From positions 134,051,129 to 134,115,128 of the forward strand of contig CP136064.1 in NCBI GenBank assembly GCA_032622095.1: a stretch of DNA of 64,000 nt, in the 5' to 3' direction. The stretch is from Siphonodentalium dalli (taxonomy: Eukaryota; Mollusca; Scaphopoda; Gadilida; Siphonodentaliidae). Positions 1 to 12,300 of the stretch are shown one piece after another. The translations under genes were made by a program, and so were the position numbers. The notes under the pieces are model-generated. The model was not told the origin of the DNA. It did not search any database and worked only from the letters and a program-made list of their open reading frames with translations. Positions within the stretch are counted from its first letter, which is position 1; each line of letters begins with the position of its first letter.

Positions 1-172
1 CCAGTAAAATGTCTCGTTCCCATCTAAAAGTCAATGTCAACATCCATGTAAAAATTTCATTATCATCAGACAAATGGTACGGCATGTAGCCCATGATATT
101 AATGGTTTGAATTGTGATATCCAAGATGGTCGCTGGCGGAATGACACCAAAATGACTCGTTCCCATCTACTT
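1..172. repeat. Fragment of the 'TCCAAGATGG' ~155-bp repeat family
   Basis: The motifs 'cgttcccatctaaaag', 'atccaagatggtcgctggcgg' and a second 'cgttcccatcta' about 150 bases later match, in the same order, the arrays at 27.2-28.0 kb and 45.9-46.9 kb. About one unit is present. Confidence 0.5.
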
Positions 173-795
173 GTCAATATATATAACTATTTTTAAGGAC
201 ATAAGGCGACCAGTTAGCTCAACATAACATATCCCACTTACATCGACCTCATCTTAACTCTGTACTATTAATATGTTATGTTCTTGGCATAGTGTTCAAA
301 TATATGTTATGGGCTTAAACGACATATCAAGGGGCATGCCATGCTCATTTTTTTCTGTTTACAAGATATACATATCTTACCTGGTCGTACTAATTTTTAC
401 ATCCCATTAAATCCAATATGAAGTGACCTCATATATATGTATATCCACGACATAGTGCAACCATCGGTCATCTTATATTTTACCCGGTAAAAATATAAAA
501 ACAAAAAAAAGATATAGTCTAGATAATGAGCACTAATAATTCAATTACCAAATAAGCACAGGAGGTATGTGTGTTACTGAAATTAATATTTTTTACCCCC
601 ATAAAATTACATGGTGTATTCTCATCGGTTAATTGAAACGAGGCTACAGTAAGGTCATTGCGTGACAGAAGGTCTGCTCAGTGACCCATTCCTCTACAAA
701 CAGCATAACACATACCCTTCACACTTTTCCAATGGCTTATACTTAGCACGACCAATTTCCAAAATAGAATGACCTATGGTCGCACAATGTTAGTG
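173..795. other. Intron 8 of ATAD3, no recognisable feature
   Basis: AT-rich sequence without a conserved reading frame or repeat structure that I can see. Confidence 0.5.
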
Positions 796-845
796 TATAT
801 ATATATATACTAGCAGGGTTACCCGGCGTTGCCCAGGTTAAAGTG
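796..845 (+). repeat. (TA)n followed by ACTAG/CCCGGCGTTGCCC repeat terminus
   Basis: A TA run is followed by 'actagcagggttacccggcg', a terminus-like motif that recurs in diverged form after TA runs at 3.52, 4.68 and 5.07 kb. It marks one end of a dispersed repeat whose class I cannot assign. Confidence 0.45.
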
Positions 846-1640
846 ATGGGAAACCTTCTGCATATTGTGGATATATGGCGGGAATAGAGGATACTCTTGT
901 TCAAAGCGTTACACATATTCTCATAAGTTATATATCCAAATAGCATAAAAAAAACATGATTCTTACACACAGAATATAAGTAGTAGCTCACCTTGTCGTT
1001 TTGGAGCAATTGTCATTTTGTTTATCGCGATTAATCCGTCCCACCAATAAAGAACTATTTATTTATTTACAAATGCGTATACTTCAGACATTATAACATG
1101 AACATCATAAACACATTAGTTCGCAAAAATAAAATACGACAATTGGGTTTTACATAGAGATGTATCAATCAATCTAGTGGGTTTGACTAAGTTTTTGAGG
1201 ACACCTGGTTATCATATCTCCATGACGATACAGATGTTTTAAAGAAATGTCCAGGTGCTCCTCTGTTCATTGTGCTATTTACTGGCTAATTATTCTCAGT
1301 TTAAAAGAAATATTGCTATGAAACTATATCAGCTACATGTGCCTGACACAGAGCGAGATTTTTAGTTGTTTATGTTAGGCGATGAGCCTGTTCTAAAACG
1401 TGAAGATATCCTCTGTATATTGGGCAGATATAACCTTGTCAGATGTCAGTATTGGAGTCATGTGCCACTGACTCCGTTTTCTTTTATCTCAGAAGAAATT
1501 ATATTTGATGGCAAACTGTGACCACTATTGTTGAACAGGCCTTCTATACATTTCCATATCTCTTGTAACTTTTTTGTGGAAACTATATTGAATGGGGCAG
1601 ACTCAATTGTGGTATAATATTAACATGAGCTATTCTAATA
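846..1640. other. Intron 8, no recognisable feature
   Basis: No conserved coding sequence or clear repeat seen. Confidence 0.45.
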
Positions 1641-3510
1641 TTTTAACATGCACCATTATCTTCCTCTTAAAATGTTACCACTGCTAGAACGCCTTGGTGC
1701 CATCTCGATTGTACCCCGTAAAGTTATATATAGAACACATACAGACAGACATATATTTGCAAATATATCTAGGCACCAAATGTAACGTTTTTAACACGCA
1801 CGATATGATTCCTCATATCATTTGAGACGAACGTGTATGAATTTGATGTTAATTGGCACTAAACATATTTGTATTAGTTTTGGTGACCCGCCCGTCCCTA
1901 TTTCGGACTCAAGCGGCGCCACATTTGACATCAATAAACCACAAACTCAGACTCATTATGGAGATGAATATATATAGAATTGTTGAAAATTGGCGAGTAT
2001 ACAAATTTGTATCAAATTTAGGGCCCCCATATCTTTCACCCAAATGGGACCAATATGGTGTATTTAAACCACACGATTAGATTCCTCATATCACGGAGAA
2101 GAATATGTATCAGTCTGGTGGAATCGGCCCAAATCATATGTTTTATCCATTTTTGTGTCTCTCTCTCACCCTATGTGGACCCCTATCTCGTCGGGGACCA
2201 TTTTTGACATCTTTAAAGAACACAATTAGACTCCTGATATCATGGAGATAAATATTTATAAGCTTGGTGCTAATCGCTGACTAAATAATTTTTTTATATC
2301 AAATTTAGTTTCTCGTATCACGGAGAATATGTATCAATCAGGTGGAAATCAGCACTAAACATATTGTTCATCTTTTTTATGTTCCCCTCACCCTCTATCC
2401 ATCCTGATTCAAATGGCCCCACTTGTGACACCCTTAAACCACACAATTAGACTCCTGATATCATGGGGATGATTATTGATAAGTTTGGTAAACCAATTTG
2501 ATCAAATTTAGTGCCCACCAACCCCCATCTCTCACCCAAACAGCACCAACATGGCGTCTTTAAATCACATGGTCAGACTCCTCGTATTATGGATAAGAAT
2601 GCGTATCACTTTGGTCGAAATTGGCTCTAAATTTTGGTGCTCCTCTGCCTTTCAGTTCAAACCAGACTCGAATGACGCCACTTTTGACAGATTTAAGCCA
2701 CACCATTAGACTCCTCATACCATGGGGATGATATTGTATAAGTGTGGTGGCAATCCATTCTTATCAAATTGAGTGCCCCTCCCACAATCTTTCATTCAAA
2801 CTACAGCAATTTGAGTCTTTAAATCGCACAATTAGATTCTTTGTATCATGGAGAAGAATATATATCAATTTGGTGGAAATCGGCGTTAAAATTAGTTTTA
2901 TCAATTTTGGTGTCCCTCTCCCCTTCCGTGCATCACTGATGCGAATGGCGCCACGTTTGACACATTTAAACAACACCATTGGATTCCTCATATCATGGGA
3001 ATGATTATATAAAAGTTTCGTGGCATTTGGCGGCAAACATTTTTTCTACCCCTCCCCCGTTCTACCCGACAACGGCGTCACTTTAGAAAATTCTAACGCG
3101 CACCATTACCTTTTTCGTAAAAAGTTACCCCTAGTAGACTGTTTGGTGCCATGTAGATGGTCCCTCGGCGCTAAACTTAGTTTATCAATTTTGGTACCCC
3201 TCTCCCCTTCTGTGCATCCCTGACTCGAACGGCGCCACTCTTGACATATTTAAACCACACCATCAGATTGCGTATATCATGGGGATGATTATATATAAGT
3301 TTCGTGGCAATCAGCGACAAAAAAAATTTCTGCCCTCCACTTTTTCTGCCCCTGACAACAACGGCGTCACTTTAGAAAATCCTAACCCTCACCATTATCT
3401 TTCTCGTAAAAAGTTACCCCTAGTAGACCCCCCTTTGGTGCCATCTAGATGGTCCCCTGTGAATTTCTATAGAACACAGACAGACAGACATTCGCAAATA
3501 TAGATATAGA
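1641..3510 (+). repeat. Diverged tandem array, ~130-bp units in alternating pairs
   Basis: The phrase 'gactcctcatatcatgggga' and relatives recur at about 1806, 1955, 2081, 2230, 2452, 2578, 2710, 2838, 2985 and 3268. Units with 'atggggatgattat' tend to alternate with units with 'atggagaagaatat', suggesting a dimer of about 270 bp. The array is bracketed by two copies of a module ending 'ttggtgccatct...acagacagaca' (1641-1770 and 3390-3500). Confidence 0.7.
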
Positions 3511-4020
3511 TATATATATATACTAGCAGGTGGACCCGACCCGACCCTCTGCTTTTCGACGAATTGCGCGATTTGACCTTGAATTGTCCATTTTGAAGGT
3601 CAAGGTCAGGTGGGGTCACGATTTGACCCGTCCAAAACACTGCCAGGACAAAAGTACCCGTCGAAATCCATCCGGTTTTACCCGATTTGACCTCGAATTG
3701 ATCATTTTGAAGGTCAAGGTCAGGTCGGGGTCATGATTTGACCTGTCCAAAACACTCCCTGGAAAAAATTACCACTAAGTATCAAATTTCGTCAAAATCC
3801 GTCTGGCAGTTTTCCAACACCAACACCCCAAAAATGGTGGAAATCGGCCCAGCGGATACCGGGAAATCGGCCCAGCGGATACCGAGATACCCTATGTATC
3901 AAATTTCGTCCGTAAAAATCCGCCAGTTTTACCCGATTTTATTTCCACTCAAGTATATAAATGCGCCTCATATACACACGCTCATTAATTATCAAGCTTC
4001 AACGTAAAGATAAATTAGCG
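3511..4020 (+). repeat. ACTAG-ended dispersed repeat, direct copy 1
   Basis: Begins after a TA run with 'actagcaggtggacccgacc'. It contains two tandem copies of a module built on 'ccattttgaaggtcaaggtc', and ends with 'ccactcaagtatataaatgc' and 'cattaattatcaagcttcaa'. The same blocks recur in the same order at 5066-5312, and inverted at 4677-4996. Confidence 0.65.
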
Positions 4021-4676
4021 TTATTTGCTCGCCGTCAAAGTTCAACAATTTCTATGTTGTTGGGGGACGTCAATGCCAACAACATTTTCGAGTTCATCGC
4101 GAACACACACACAGACACACACACAGATCTTCCAAAATATATAATAGATATATTTAGCCATATATTTAGCCATTTCAGCTAAATGGATTCTTGGATGAGA
4201 TTCCAGGCCATAAATATGATGATAATTTAGCGAACTTTTACCCGCGGGGTAACTGTAAACGACTTGAGCCAATGCGTGGTGTGAATATAAACAAAAATAA
4301 ATCTATCGACAATAGACCTAAGAATATCAGCTTTAACAAAATTTATATATCAGAAATTGTAAATGATATATTTTGGGATCGATACACGATTCTTATTAGC
4401 CCGAAAATTGACAATATATATTGTAAATGTTATAATTTTGGGATAAATACACGATTCGTAATTGCCTGCAAATTGCTTACGTTCGTCGACATATGAATAT
4501 AGAGTTATCCTCCCTGCATCGGGTGACAATCATGCCGGATCCGGATATATGAGTTTTGAAGGTCAAGGTCACGTCGCACAGGTAAATTAATATGCCTATG
4601 CCAGTTCCCGGCCGAAAGTTTTCGAGTTCATCGCGAACACACACACACACACACAGATCTTCCAAAATATATAATA
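4021..4676. repeat. Duplicated CA-microsatellite module
   Basis: 'cgagttcatcgcgaacacac', a (CA)n run and 'agatcttccaaaatatataa' occur at about 4090-4150 and again at 4619-4676, bracketing about 450 bp of AT-rich sequence. No gene is seen. Confidence 0.55.
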
Positions 4677-4996
4677 GACTAGCCGATGAGCCCGACGTTG
4701 TCCGGGCTATTCAAAAACCAAATTTCAAGTCGATAGCTCTACCCAGCCCGGCGTTACTTTTGTCCACTGAGTGTTTTGGACGGGTCAAATCGTGACCCCG
4801 ACCTGACCTTGACCTTCAAAATAATCAATTCAAGGTCAAATCGGGTAAAACCGGATGGATTTCGACGGGCACGTTTGTCGGGTACTTTTGTCCGGGCAGT
4901 GTTTTGGACTGGTCAAATTGTGACCCCACTTGACCTTGACCTTCAAAATGGTCAATTCAAGGTCAAAGCCCGGACGAAGTCGGGTCACCTTCTAGT
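4677..4996 (-). repeat. ACTAG-ended repeat, inverted copy
   Basis: Opens with 'actagccgatgagcccgacg'. From about 4740 to 4996 it is the reverse complement of the 3.53-3.77 kb modules, finishing 'cgggtcaccttctagt' beside the TA run. With the copy starting at 5066 it makes a head-to-head pair around the microsatellite. Confidence 0.65.
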
Positions 4997-5017
4997 ATAT
5001 ATATATATTATAATAAT

Positions 5018-5019
<2 letters not shown>

Positions 5020-5063
<44 letters not shown>
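5020..5063. repeat. (AT)22 microsatellite
   Basis: Pure alternating AT at the centre of the head-to-head ACTAG repeats, giving a cruciform-prone site. Confidence 0.9.
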
Positions 5064-5065
<2 letters not shown>

Positions 5066-5312
5066 CTAGAAGGTGACCCGACTTCGTCCGGGCTTTGACC
5101 TTGAATTGTCCATTTTGAAGGTCAAGGTCAGGCGGGGTCAAACACCAACACCCCAAAAATGGTCGGCCCAGCGGGTACCGAGATACAGTATGCATCAAAT
5201 TTCGTCCGTAAAAATCCGCCAGTTTAACCCGATTTGATTTCCACTCAAGTATATAAACGCGCCTCATATACACACGCTCATTAATTATCAAGTTTCAACG
5301 TAAAGATAAATT
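5066..5312 (+). repeat. ACTAG-ended repeat, direct copy 2
   Basis: Starts 'actagaaggtgacccgactt' and runs through the same modules as copy 1, ending 'caagtttcaacgtaaagata'. It lacks the internal duplication of the 'ggtcaaggtca' module found in copy 1. Confidence 0.65.
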
Positions 5313-6142
5313 ACCATCGGTGCCCGAGATATCGCCAAGACGTCTGAAACAGTCAAACGCATCGGCCGGTTAAGCGTTAACGTGATCTAACGTTATGACC
5401 TCTAACGACGTCGTAGAAGTTACGCATTGTTTTTATCCTGATGGAAGATAGTACCACTTCTTCTTGATAATTGAGGCAGATAACTAAAACGGATACATAC
5501 GCATTATATATCGTTGGAAAGAGGAAACACGAAAGATTCTCACAGTGTCATTATTATGACTGGCATTTTATTATTCGCGCTGTTTCGAATCGATTTGTAA
5601 GCACCAAACTCAAATCTATTTCAGTTTGATATCGTTTAATCTGTTGATGGTTTTGTGGTGGCAATTCCGTCTTAATCTAATGTTTTTGTCCTTAATATCA
5701 CTTGCCATCTTTAATGGCAACATTTTATAAGAGGCATGTGTATTTGCGCTATATTTATGTTGCTTCATAACATACTGTGTGAAATTATTGATCATTGTTG
5801 TGATATTTTCGCTCAGTGAAGTTGTTTTTTATCCACTGGACATTTCTGCAATATCTTCAATAAGCACAATTTGATGAGGTTCCCATGATAGTGATAAACA
5901 AAATAATAAGATAGAAGTAATAAAGACATCCATCGGTCACGTGTTTCCAGAGTGGGAAATACATGAGGTCTCCAGTATTATTTTATTTGGATAATGGCAT
6001 GAACTTCAGTTTGGTAATACAATTCGTGTGAACTTAAATGTGCATGTTGGAATAAATATAGTAACGGAACCCGAATGCCAGCCGACCCACTAGTGTTTCT
6101 ATGTGGTGTTTTAACTTGATAAGACCACACTGACCACAGGTG
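5313..6142. other. Intron 8, no recognisable feature
   Basis: No conserved reading frame or repeat structure seen. Confidence 0.4.
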
Positions 6143-6400
6143 GTATATACAAATATGCAGGTATGGAAGTCACTCCCCAATGCCATGTAACGACATGGTC
6201 AACAAAAGTTGAGAACTTCCGTAGAAATGTGAAGTTATAAAATCATACGGTTTAAGATGAATATATCCATGGGCGCGTTATTATTGGAATCAAGATACCA
6301 CTGTCATATTAGTTCCGACGTCACTCACCAATTGCCATGTAACGACATGGTCAACAAAAAGTGAGAACTTTTGAAGAGACAATGTATGAATTTGATTTTG
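6143..6400. repeat. ~153-bp direct duplication with CCATG..CATGG dyad
   Basis: 'ccatgtaacgacatggtcaa' occurs at about 6182 and 6335 with similar flanks. It lies just downstream (minus strand) of the Penelope-like ORF and may be part of its 3' tail; that link is inference. Confidence 0.5.
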
Positions 6401-6490
6401 AAATTTTAAAGTTTAAGATGAATGAATATGTCCGTGGGCATTATTTTCGATTGAGCGAGGGTTTAAACTGGTTTATAAAATGCTGTTCTT

Positions 6491-7318
6491 TCACTTCCAA
6501 TAATTGAGGATCAGATGTTGTATAGAAAGGAAATATATTAAAATTCCCCCACTGCATTCATCGATGTGTTTGCTAACATATAATGTGCAGTAGTTCGTGT
6601 CCCGTATCCCCTGTTTGTGCAGTGTTACTCTGTGTCGCAGATTGGTTGTTTGACCGATATAATTGGCACCACAGTTTGAACATATCACTACATAAATAAC
6701 ATTTTCTGATTCACATGTCATGTCCCGCTTGACTTTGAAATCCCTATATGCGTTCTCGAACCTGAATGATGAATCTTCCAATAAAAGGGGGCATGTTCCA
6801 CAACGTGTATCCTTCTTATGAACTTTCCTGCACGATTTTACAGATGGTATTGTCAGAATCGGGCTTTACAAAGTGTAGTTTTCAAACTTGGCGGTTGTCG
6901 TTTACTTTTGATGATATGTGCAGATATGTGTGCCATTTAGTACTCTCCTCATATGTTCACTCTTCTTCAAGATGGATTAGTTGTTATATACCACGGGAAA
7001 TAAATCTGGGTTTCGATTGTTATAGGTTGTTACCATAGCAAGGGGTGTTTTGTCCGCTTTTGAGTGTGGTTTTGTCTGTCTAAGCTCTGCAAGGGAATAC
7101 GATTGGGCTTTTTTGATGCCTTGATCTATTAAGTTAATGGGATAACCACGCTTTATTAGAGTGGTTCTGAGTTCCGCGAGTTGGATTATTTGGACGTTGG
7201 AGTCTGAGACTATTGTACAAATGAGTCTTGCTAGGTTATATGGGATATAATTGCGATAACTTCTGGGATGATTACTCTTAAAGTGAAGGTATTGCTGAGT
7301 GTCTGTTGATCAACAGAC
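6491..7318 (-). pseudogene. Penelope-like retroelement, 3' half: RT thumb/linker plus GIY-YIG endonuclease
   Basis: One minus-strand frame reads from 7318 to the stop at 6491. It holds TDTQQYLHFKSNHP and IPYNLARLICTIVSDSN (end of the reverse-transcriptase region), then IKRGYPINLIDQGIKKAQ and YNNRNPDLFPVVYN (linker). A Cys motif CRKVHKKDTRCGTC precedes the endonuclease VIYVVICSNCGANYIGQT, followed by NLRHRV and HIDEC. This order is that of Penelope-like elements with a C-terminal GIY-YIG nuclease: target-site cleavage and reverse transcription at chromosome breaks. Three in-frame stops lie near 6970, 6900 and 6860, so the copy is dead. The 5' end is cut off exactly at a 34-bp palindrome. It sits in ATAD3 intron 8, same strand as the host gene. 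Confidence 0.85.
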
Positions 7319-7326
7319 ACTCAGCA
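7293..7326. repeat. Perfect 34-bp palindrome at the Penelope-like 5' junction
   Basis: Seventeen bases (TGCTGAGTGTCTGTTGA) followed at once by their reverse complement. The minus-strand half is coding sequence (TDTQQY) of the Penelope-like ORF, so the other half is a short inverted copy of the element's tip. Confidence 0.9.
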
Positions 7327-7439
7327 TTTCATTCTTCACATCAGCAGTCACTTACCTCAGAGGAGAATTTCTTCTTTTAAAAAAAATAAATATATATATG
7401 TGTGTGTGTCAGAGGTATGGAGGCACGGACTCAGTATGA

Positions 7440-8830
7440 GTGTTCATTGCTTCATATATAGATAGATAGATAAATAGATATTTATATGCCTGTAATTATG
7501 AAACAAAGTTGGTAATGGCATCTCTACATGGTTCCTAGGAATCCAGGTTGGTGAGTCAGTCAGTCAGGTGCATAGCACATTATTGATATCTTATCTATAT
7601 TTTGATGAGAAATATAGTGAAATTCGGACATGGAGTTTGTAACAACATATTTAACATGGTGCCCAGGAGTTCCGGTCAGTGATTCAGACAGCCAGGTGCA
7701 TAGAACATTATTGGTATCTATATTTCAACACAATATATAGTTGTGTCGGGGTCTGGGGAGAATGGAAACACGCAGTTGGTAATGCTGTGTCTGCAATGAT
7801 GCCTAAGAGTCCCATTTGGTGGATCATAGCATCATTTTATATGTTGGTGCTTCGTGATGACCTACTTTATCAAAAGCCAGCTGTGTGTGGTCATTTTTCA
7901 GTATATATAGGCCAGATATATTACAAAAGCCCAACTATGCCGCAATAAGTCCCCCACGGTACCTGTAATTGACCTTGTCTCATAACCTAGGGTAAATATC
8001 AAATATCATCCCAATTCCATATATTGGTGTTCCATGATGACCTACTTTATCAAAAGCCTAGCTGTGTGTGGTTAGTTTTCTGTATATATAGGTCAGATAT
8101 ATCAGAAAACCCCAACTATGCCGCAATTAGTCCCCACGGGACCTGTAAATTGACCTTGTCTCATACCCTAGGGTAAATATCAAATATCATCTAATTTCCC
8201 TATTTTGGTGTTCCGTGATGACCTACTTTTATATCAAAAGCCTAGCTGCATGTGGTCCTTTTCCAGAATATATAGGCCAGTTATCTCAGTTGAGCCCAAT
8301 TGTGCCCCAATATGCCCCTGATGGAGCATGTGAATCGACCTCGCCTCATGACCGAGGGTTAATATTGAATATCAAACTCCGTGTTTCGCCTTTTCTCATC
8401 AAAATATAGATAATCAATAATGATATATGGACCAGACTGACTGAGTCACCATGTATAGACATACCATTACCTACTCCGTGTCTGTCTTTTACCCAGACCC
8501 CCACACTGCAATATTTCTGGTGGAAATATAGATAATATATCAATAATGTGCTATGCACATGACCGACTGATTCACCAAATGGGACTTCTATGCATGATGT
8601 AGACATGGCAGTACCAACTCTCATTCGTCCCTTCCTCAGACTCCAACACTGCTATATTTATCGTCGAAATATAGATACAATATCCATAATGTGCTATGCA
8701 ACTGACCAACTGAGTAACCAACTGGGACTCCTACGAACCATGTAGATACACCGTTTCATAATTTGTGTCCGCTTTTAACTCAGAACCCCCACACTCCCTT
8801 TCGGCTACACTATCTATTGTATATTATATA
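7440..8830. mobile_element. Foldback-type element: inverted arms of ~165-bp tandem units, three ~180-bp central repeats
   Basis: The left arm (about 7440-7840) repeats a unit containing 'gtgcatagcacattattgat' and 'gtcggggtctgggg'. The right arm (about 8410-8830) carries the same unit inverted ('caataatgtgctatgcac', 'acccagacccccacac'). Between them are three direct repeats starting near 7849, 8029 and 8209 with 'gatgacctacttt', 'aaaagcctagctg' and 'gaccttgtctcat', period about 180. No coding capacity. The precise ends and target duplication were not identified. Confidence 0.65.
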
Positions 8831-8839
8831 ATATGAATG

Positions 8840-9020
8840 TCTTCATTAAATTATCTCACATTAATCAGATGTAATCAAAAAGAATTTATTTATTGTTAGA
8901 AAGGTATTGTATTTGTAATCAAATACATCAACTGGAAAAAGTATTTGTATTGTATTTATAATCATCAAATTGTAAATATTCTGTTTTAATCAAATATTTT
9001 TGGCATGTAATCTCCCCCAT
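8840..9020. repeat. AT-rich hAT-like terminal repeat fragment (tentative)
   Basis: Repeated 'gtatttgtattgtatttata' and 'gtaatcaaatac' phrases end in 'cccccatccctgg', a style seen at the ends of short non-autonomous hAT elements. The partner terminus was not found. Confidence 0.3.
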
Positions 9021-9315
9021 CCCTGGTCCTGGGCAGTTTTTGTTTTTTTGCTATTTTATCATGAAATGTTGTTGATTAATTTGTACAAATCCAGCACAAA
9101 ACACCTTAAAACATAAAAAATAATAATATTACATCTACCAGTAATTTGTTTCCTGAGCATCGATAATTTAAACGGTAAATTGATACCTGACCATCGGTAA
9201 TTTTCCAATACAACCGGTAATTTTCCATCAGTAATACCTCTACAGAATTACTGATTTAGTTTTGACATGGTCCCTTAGTCAAGCTGTAGACAAACATATA
9301 GTGTATTTTACCTAC

Positions 9316-9372
9316 TTCAAGAACAACTCCACTGAGAGCATCTTCAGGTTGGGCTCTGTATCGTTTCACAGT
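9316..9372 (-). CDS. ATAD3A: ATAD3 exon 8 (last exon in window)
   Basis: 57 bp, 19 codons (residues 297-315), after acceptor attacag|actgtg. It encodes [19 protein letters not shown], matching the RPQDALEGVVL block just before the AAA+ domain. The donor is read as gaa|gtaggt; an alternative gtag|gtaaaa four bases further is possible. No further ATAD3 exon was found between here and base 1. Confidence 0.88.
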
Positions 9373-12300
9373 CTGTAATTAAAGTGAGAGGAAATGTGAA
9401 TACAAATACGTAAATCTTTTCATAATGTGATATATAAATCTGAAAGCAAAATTGATTACTATCAAATTATCAATACTGCTAAAATGTTAGAATGCGTGAA
9501 CATGAAGGGTTTTTACTAAGATAAGGATTTTGATTCGAGCAATTATATATTATATCCAATATTTAAGGAACATTCATGTTGCCCACATGCTAAGTGCAAG
9601 TTGGCATCATTATATTTTGTGACTAAGAGAAAACAAGATCACAGAGTAAATTACATCAATTTAAAGTTTGTGTTAATGTCTTATGAATGATGACTTATCA
9701 CAAGAATTAAGCTAAAATACATATAACTATATATCAACCAACTCTCAGTCAAGTACAGGGTTTACTAAATGCAATGCTGTGAAATAATTTAATATGCAAC
9801 CGAAACTGGAAATTATATTGTCAAATGCTGGGCTTAAAATCTGACAATCAGAATTCACTCCGCTACTAAAGACGTGATGAGGCCAAATAACATTTCCAAA
9901 TATGCATGTAATTTATTCAACTGGGCATGTGCGTGCATATAACAAATTCAAAATGTTTATAACTTTAGTTAAATAGTGTGATCGTTCGTATTGAACATCA
10001 GGAAACACATCATATAGTCTGAAATGAGAATGTAACTGTTGTAAACTTTGTGTACCAGACCTAAACTGTCACCTCATCACCTATTGTCGAGGTAACACCG
10101 AAGACCGGCGAAGAAACCTGACGCGACGATGAATGTCGGTGGAACAGAAAATAAAGAAGTATCTTTTAACTAAGAGAACCTTTCCAAATACCAGTCAGAA
10201 ATACACACCAATCCTTATAGCTGACAGCAAAGGGAAACATCTGAAGAGGGAGAAGTGTGCATAGCTTTGACATAGACGTCACAAAGAGAGTTAGAACCAA
10301 AAATAGTGTAAACTGGCTAAAAACAACATACAGAGACAAACATCCAGAGATGGAAAAGCCTGGTTTTACCTTTGGCTAGGGACATGCGATCTCACAGATA
10401 AGAGCAGCGATTTCATCACTCTGCACTCATATGATGACGACACAGCAGTCGAAGAAATTTGTTAACAGTTTGAAGTTTTTGTTGAAACCATCTTGAAACA
10501 GAAACACTCAAAAGTGACCATCCTGGAATGCCGGTATATTCTATCGAGGCACACAACAAACACTTTAATCATCCAAATCCATCAGAATTTAAAGACCAAG
10601 ACGAGAGACTTGAGGCTCAAATCTTCAAGCTAAATGAGAGGATACAAGAACTAAACAAGATCTCAAATGTTGTATCTCCATCTTTCTCCTCTGATCTCAG
10701 TGAAAGGAAAAAGATTCGTAAAGGTGACAATCACAAATTGACAACAATCAAGAAGTACAACTTCAGCCTATACAGAAGGACTTCATCCCACCGTTCTACT
10801 GGCAAGGTACTGGCTGAGGAAGCTGTCAGAAAGGATAGCTGATAACAGCTGGTAAAAGGTAAGTGAATTAGTGTCTAACCCCCATCGGTCAGCTAGGATT
10901 TCCAGGCTATACTGGTAGGGCCCCTAGCACTTAACCCACTTACCTACCCCAACATGTACATTACCTTCCTATCAAGGCTGCTTATACTCTTCGCGATAAA
11001 ACAAAGCCAAAATCAAAAGTGCTGGGAAAGTAAAATAACACTTGCAAATCTCCTGATGATGAAATACAACAGCAGTGGACTGCTTAAAATCCTACCGACC
11101 ACCAGTCGCAAACATGCAGATGCTGCAAGTTTTTTCCTACTTCTCTTACTTGCAGGAGACTTGGAGACAAACCCGGGGCCTAAAAGAGCAGATACCTATC
11201 CCTGTGGCTATTAATGAGACCCCAGTGACATGGGAAAATGGTGGTGCCTGCTGTGATACATATGACATCTGGTATCACAAAGAGTGCGCGGGCTACAACA
11301 CCCATAGTCTGGTCGTTGAGACTCGATTTTGAGGTGAACCTAGAACAAATTGTTTACAAGCTGTTTTTGGTGTCATTTTGTCGGGCAGAATCTGGGGAAG
11401 AATATATACAAAATCCGCTAAAATCCGCTTTGGGGAAAATTTTCCACAGCTCGTTGAAATGGGGTCCTATTTATGAGTTTTTGTGTAAATTTTGCTGATC
11501 TAGTCTAGTCAATCTGATGAAAAGAAAAACCTAACCGTGAACAAATTACTATGCAATGTCTTTTGGTGTGTTGAATGTGACTATATCCATATGATAACAT
11601 AACCAAAATCCCCGTGAATCCCAGGGTGGGAAAATCGTCATTTTTGGGTGAAAAGACAGGAATATGTAAACAAAAATGGTGAAAATTGTAATTTTCTGGT
11701 TGAGACTCAGATTTTAAGGTGAACCTATATTAAATTGGTAACAAGATGTTGTTGGTGTTATTTTATCGAGCAGAATCTGGGTAACAATATACCCAAAATC
11801 CGCTAAAATACGCTTCGGGGAAATTTTTCTACAGCTCGTTGAAATGGGGTCCTATTTACGGGTTTTTGTGTAAATTTTGCTGTTCCTTATTAGTCTAGTC
11901 AATCTGATGGAAAGAAATACCCAACCGTGAACAAATTACTATGCAATGTCTTTTGGTGTGTTGAATGTGACTATATCCATATGATAACATAACCAAAATC
12001 CCCGTAAATCCCAGGGTGGGAAAATCGTCATTTTTGGGTGAAAAGACAGGTATATGTAAACAAAAATGGTGAAAATTGAAATTTTATGGTTGAGACTCAG
12101 ATTTGATGGTGTACCTATATTAAATTGGTAACAAGCTGTTGGTGTTATTTTGTTGGCCAGAATATGGGGAACAATATATCCAAAATTCGCTTTGGGGGAA
12201 ATTTTCCACATGTCTTTGAAATAGGGTTCTATTTGTGTCTTTTTTGTGTCAAGTTTGCAGTTCCTTATTAGTCCAGTCAAACGGAAGGAAGGAAACGCCC

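Noticed and set aside
4992..5291. 99-codon frame rich in Tyr-Ile
   Set aside because: Produced by the (AT)22 microsatellite.
6143..6490. Search for a hammerhead ribozyme in the tail of the Penelope-like element
   Set aside because: These elements often carry one, but I found no CTGATGA...GAAA core on either strand here.
1..9315. Further ATAD3 exons (Walker A/B, AAA+ domain)
   Set aside because: Looked for the GPPGTGKT and DEAD-type codons on the minus strand and found none, so the 3' half is placed outside the window.
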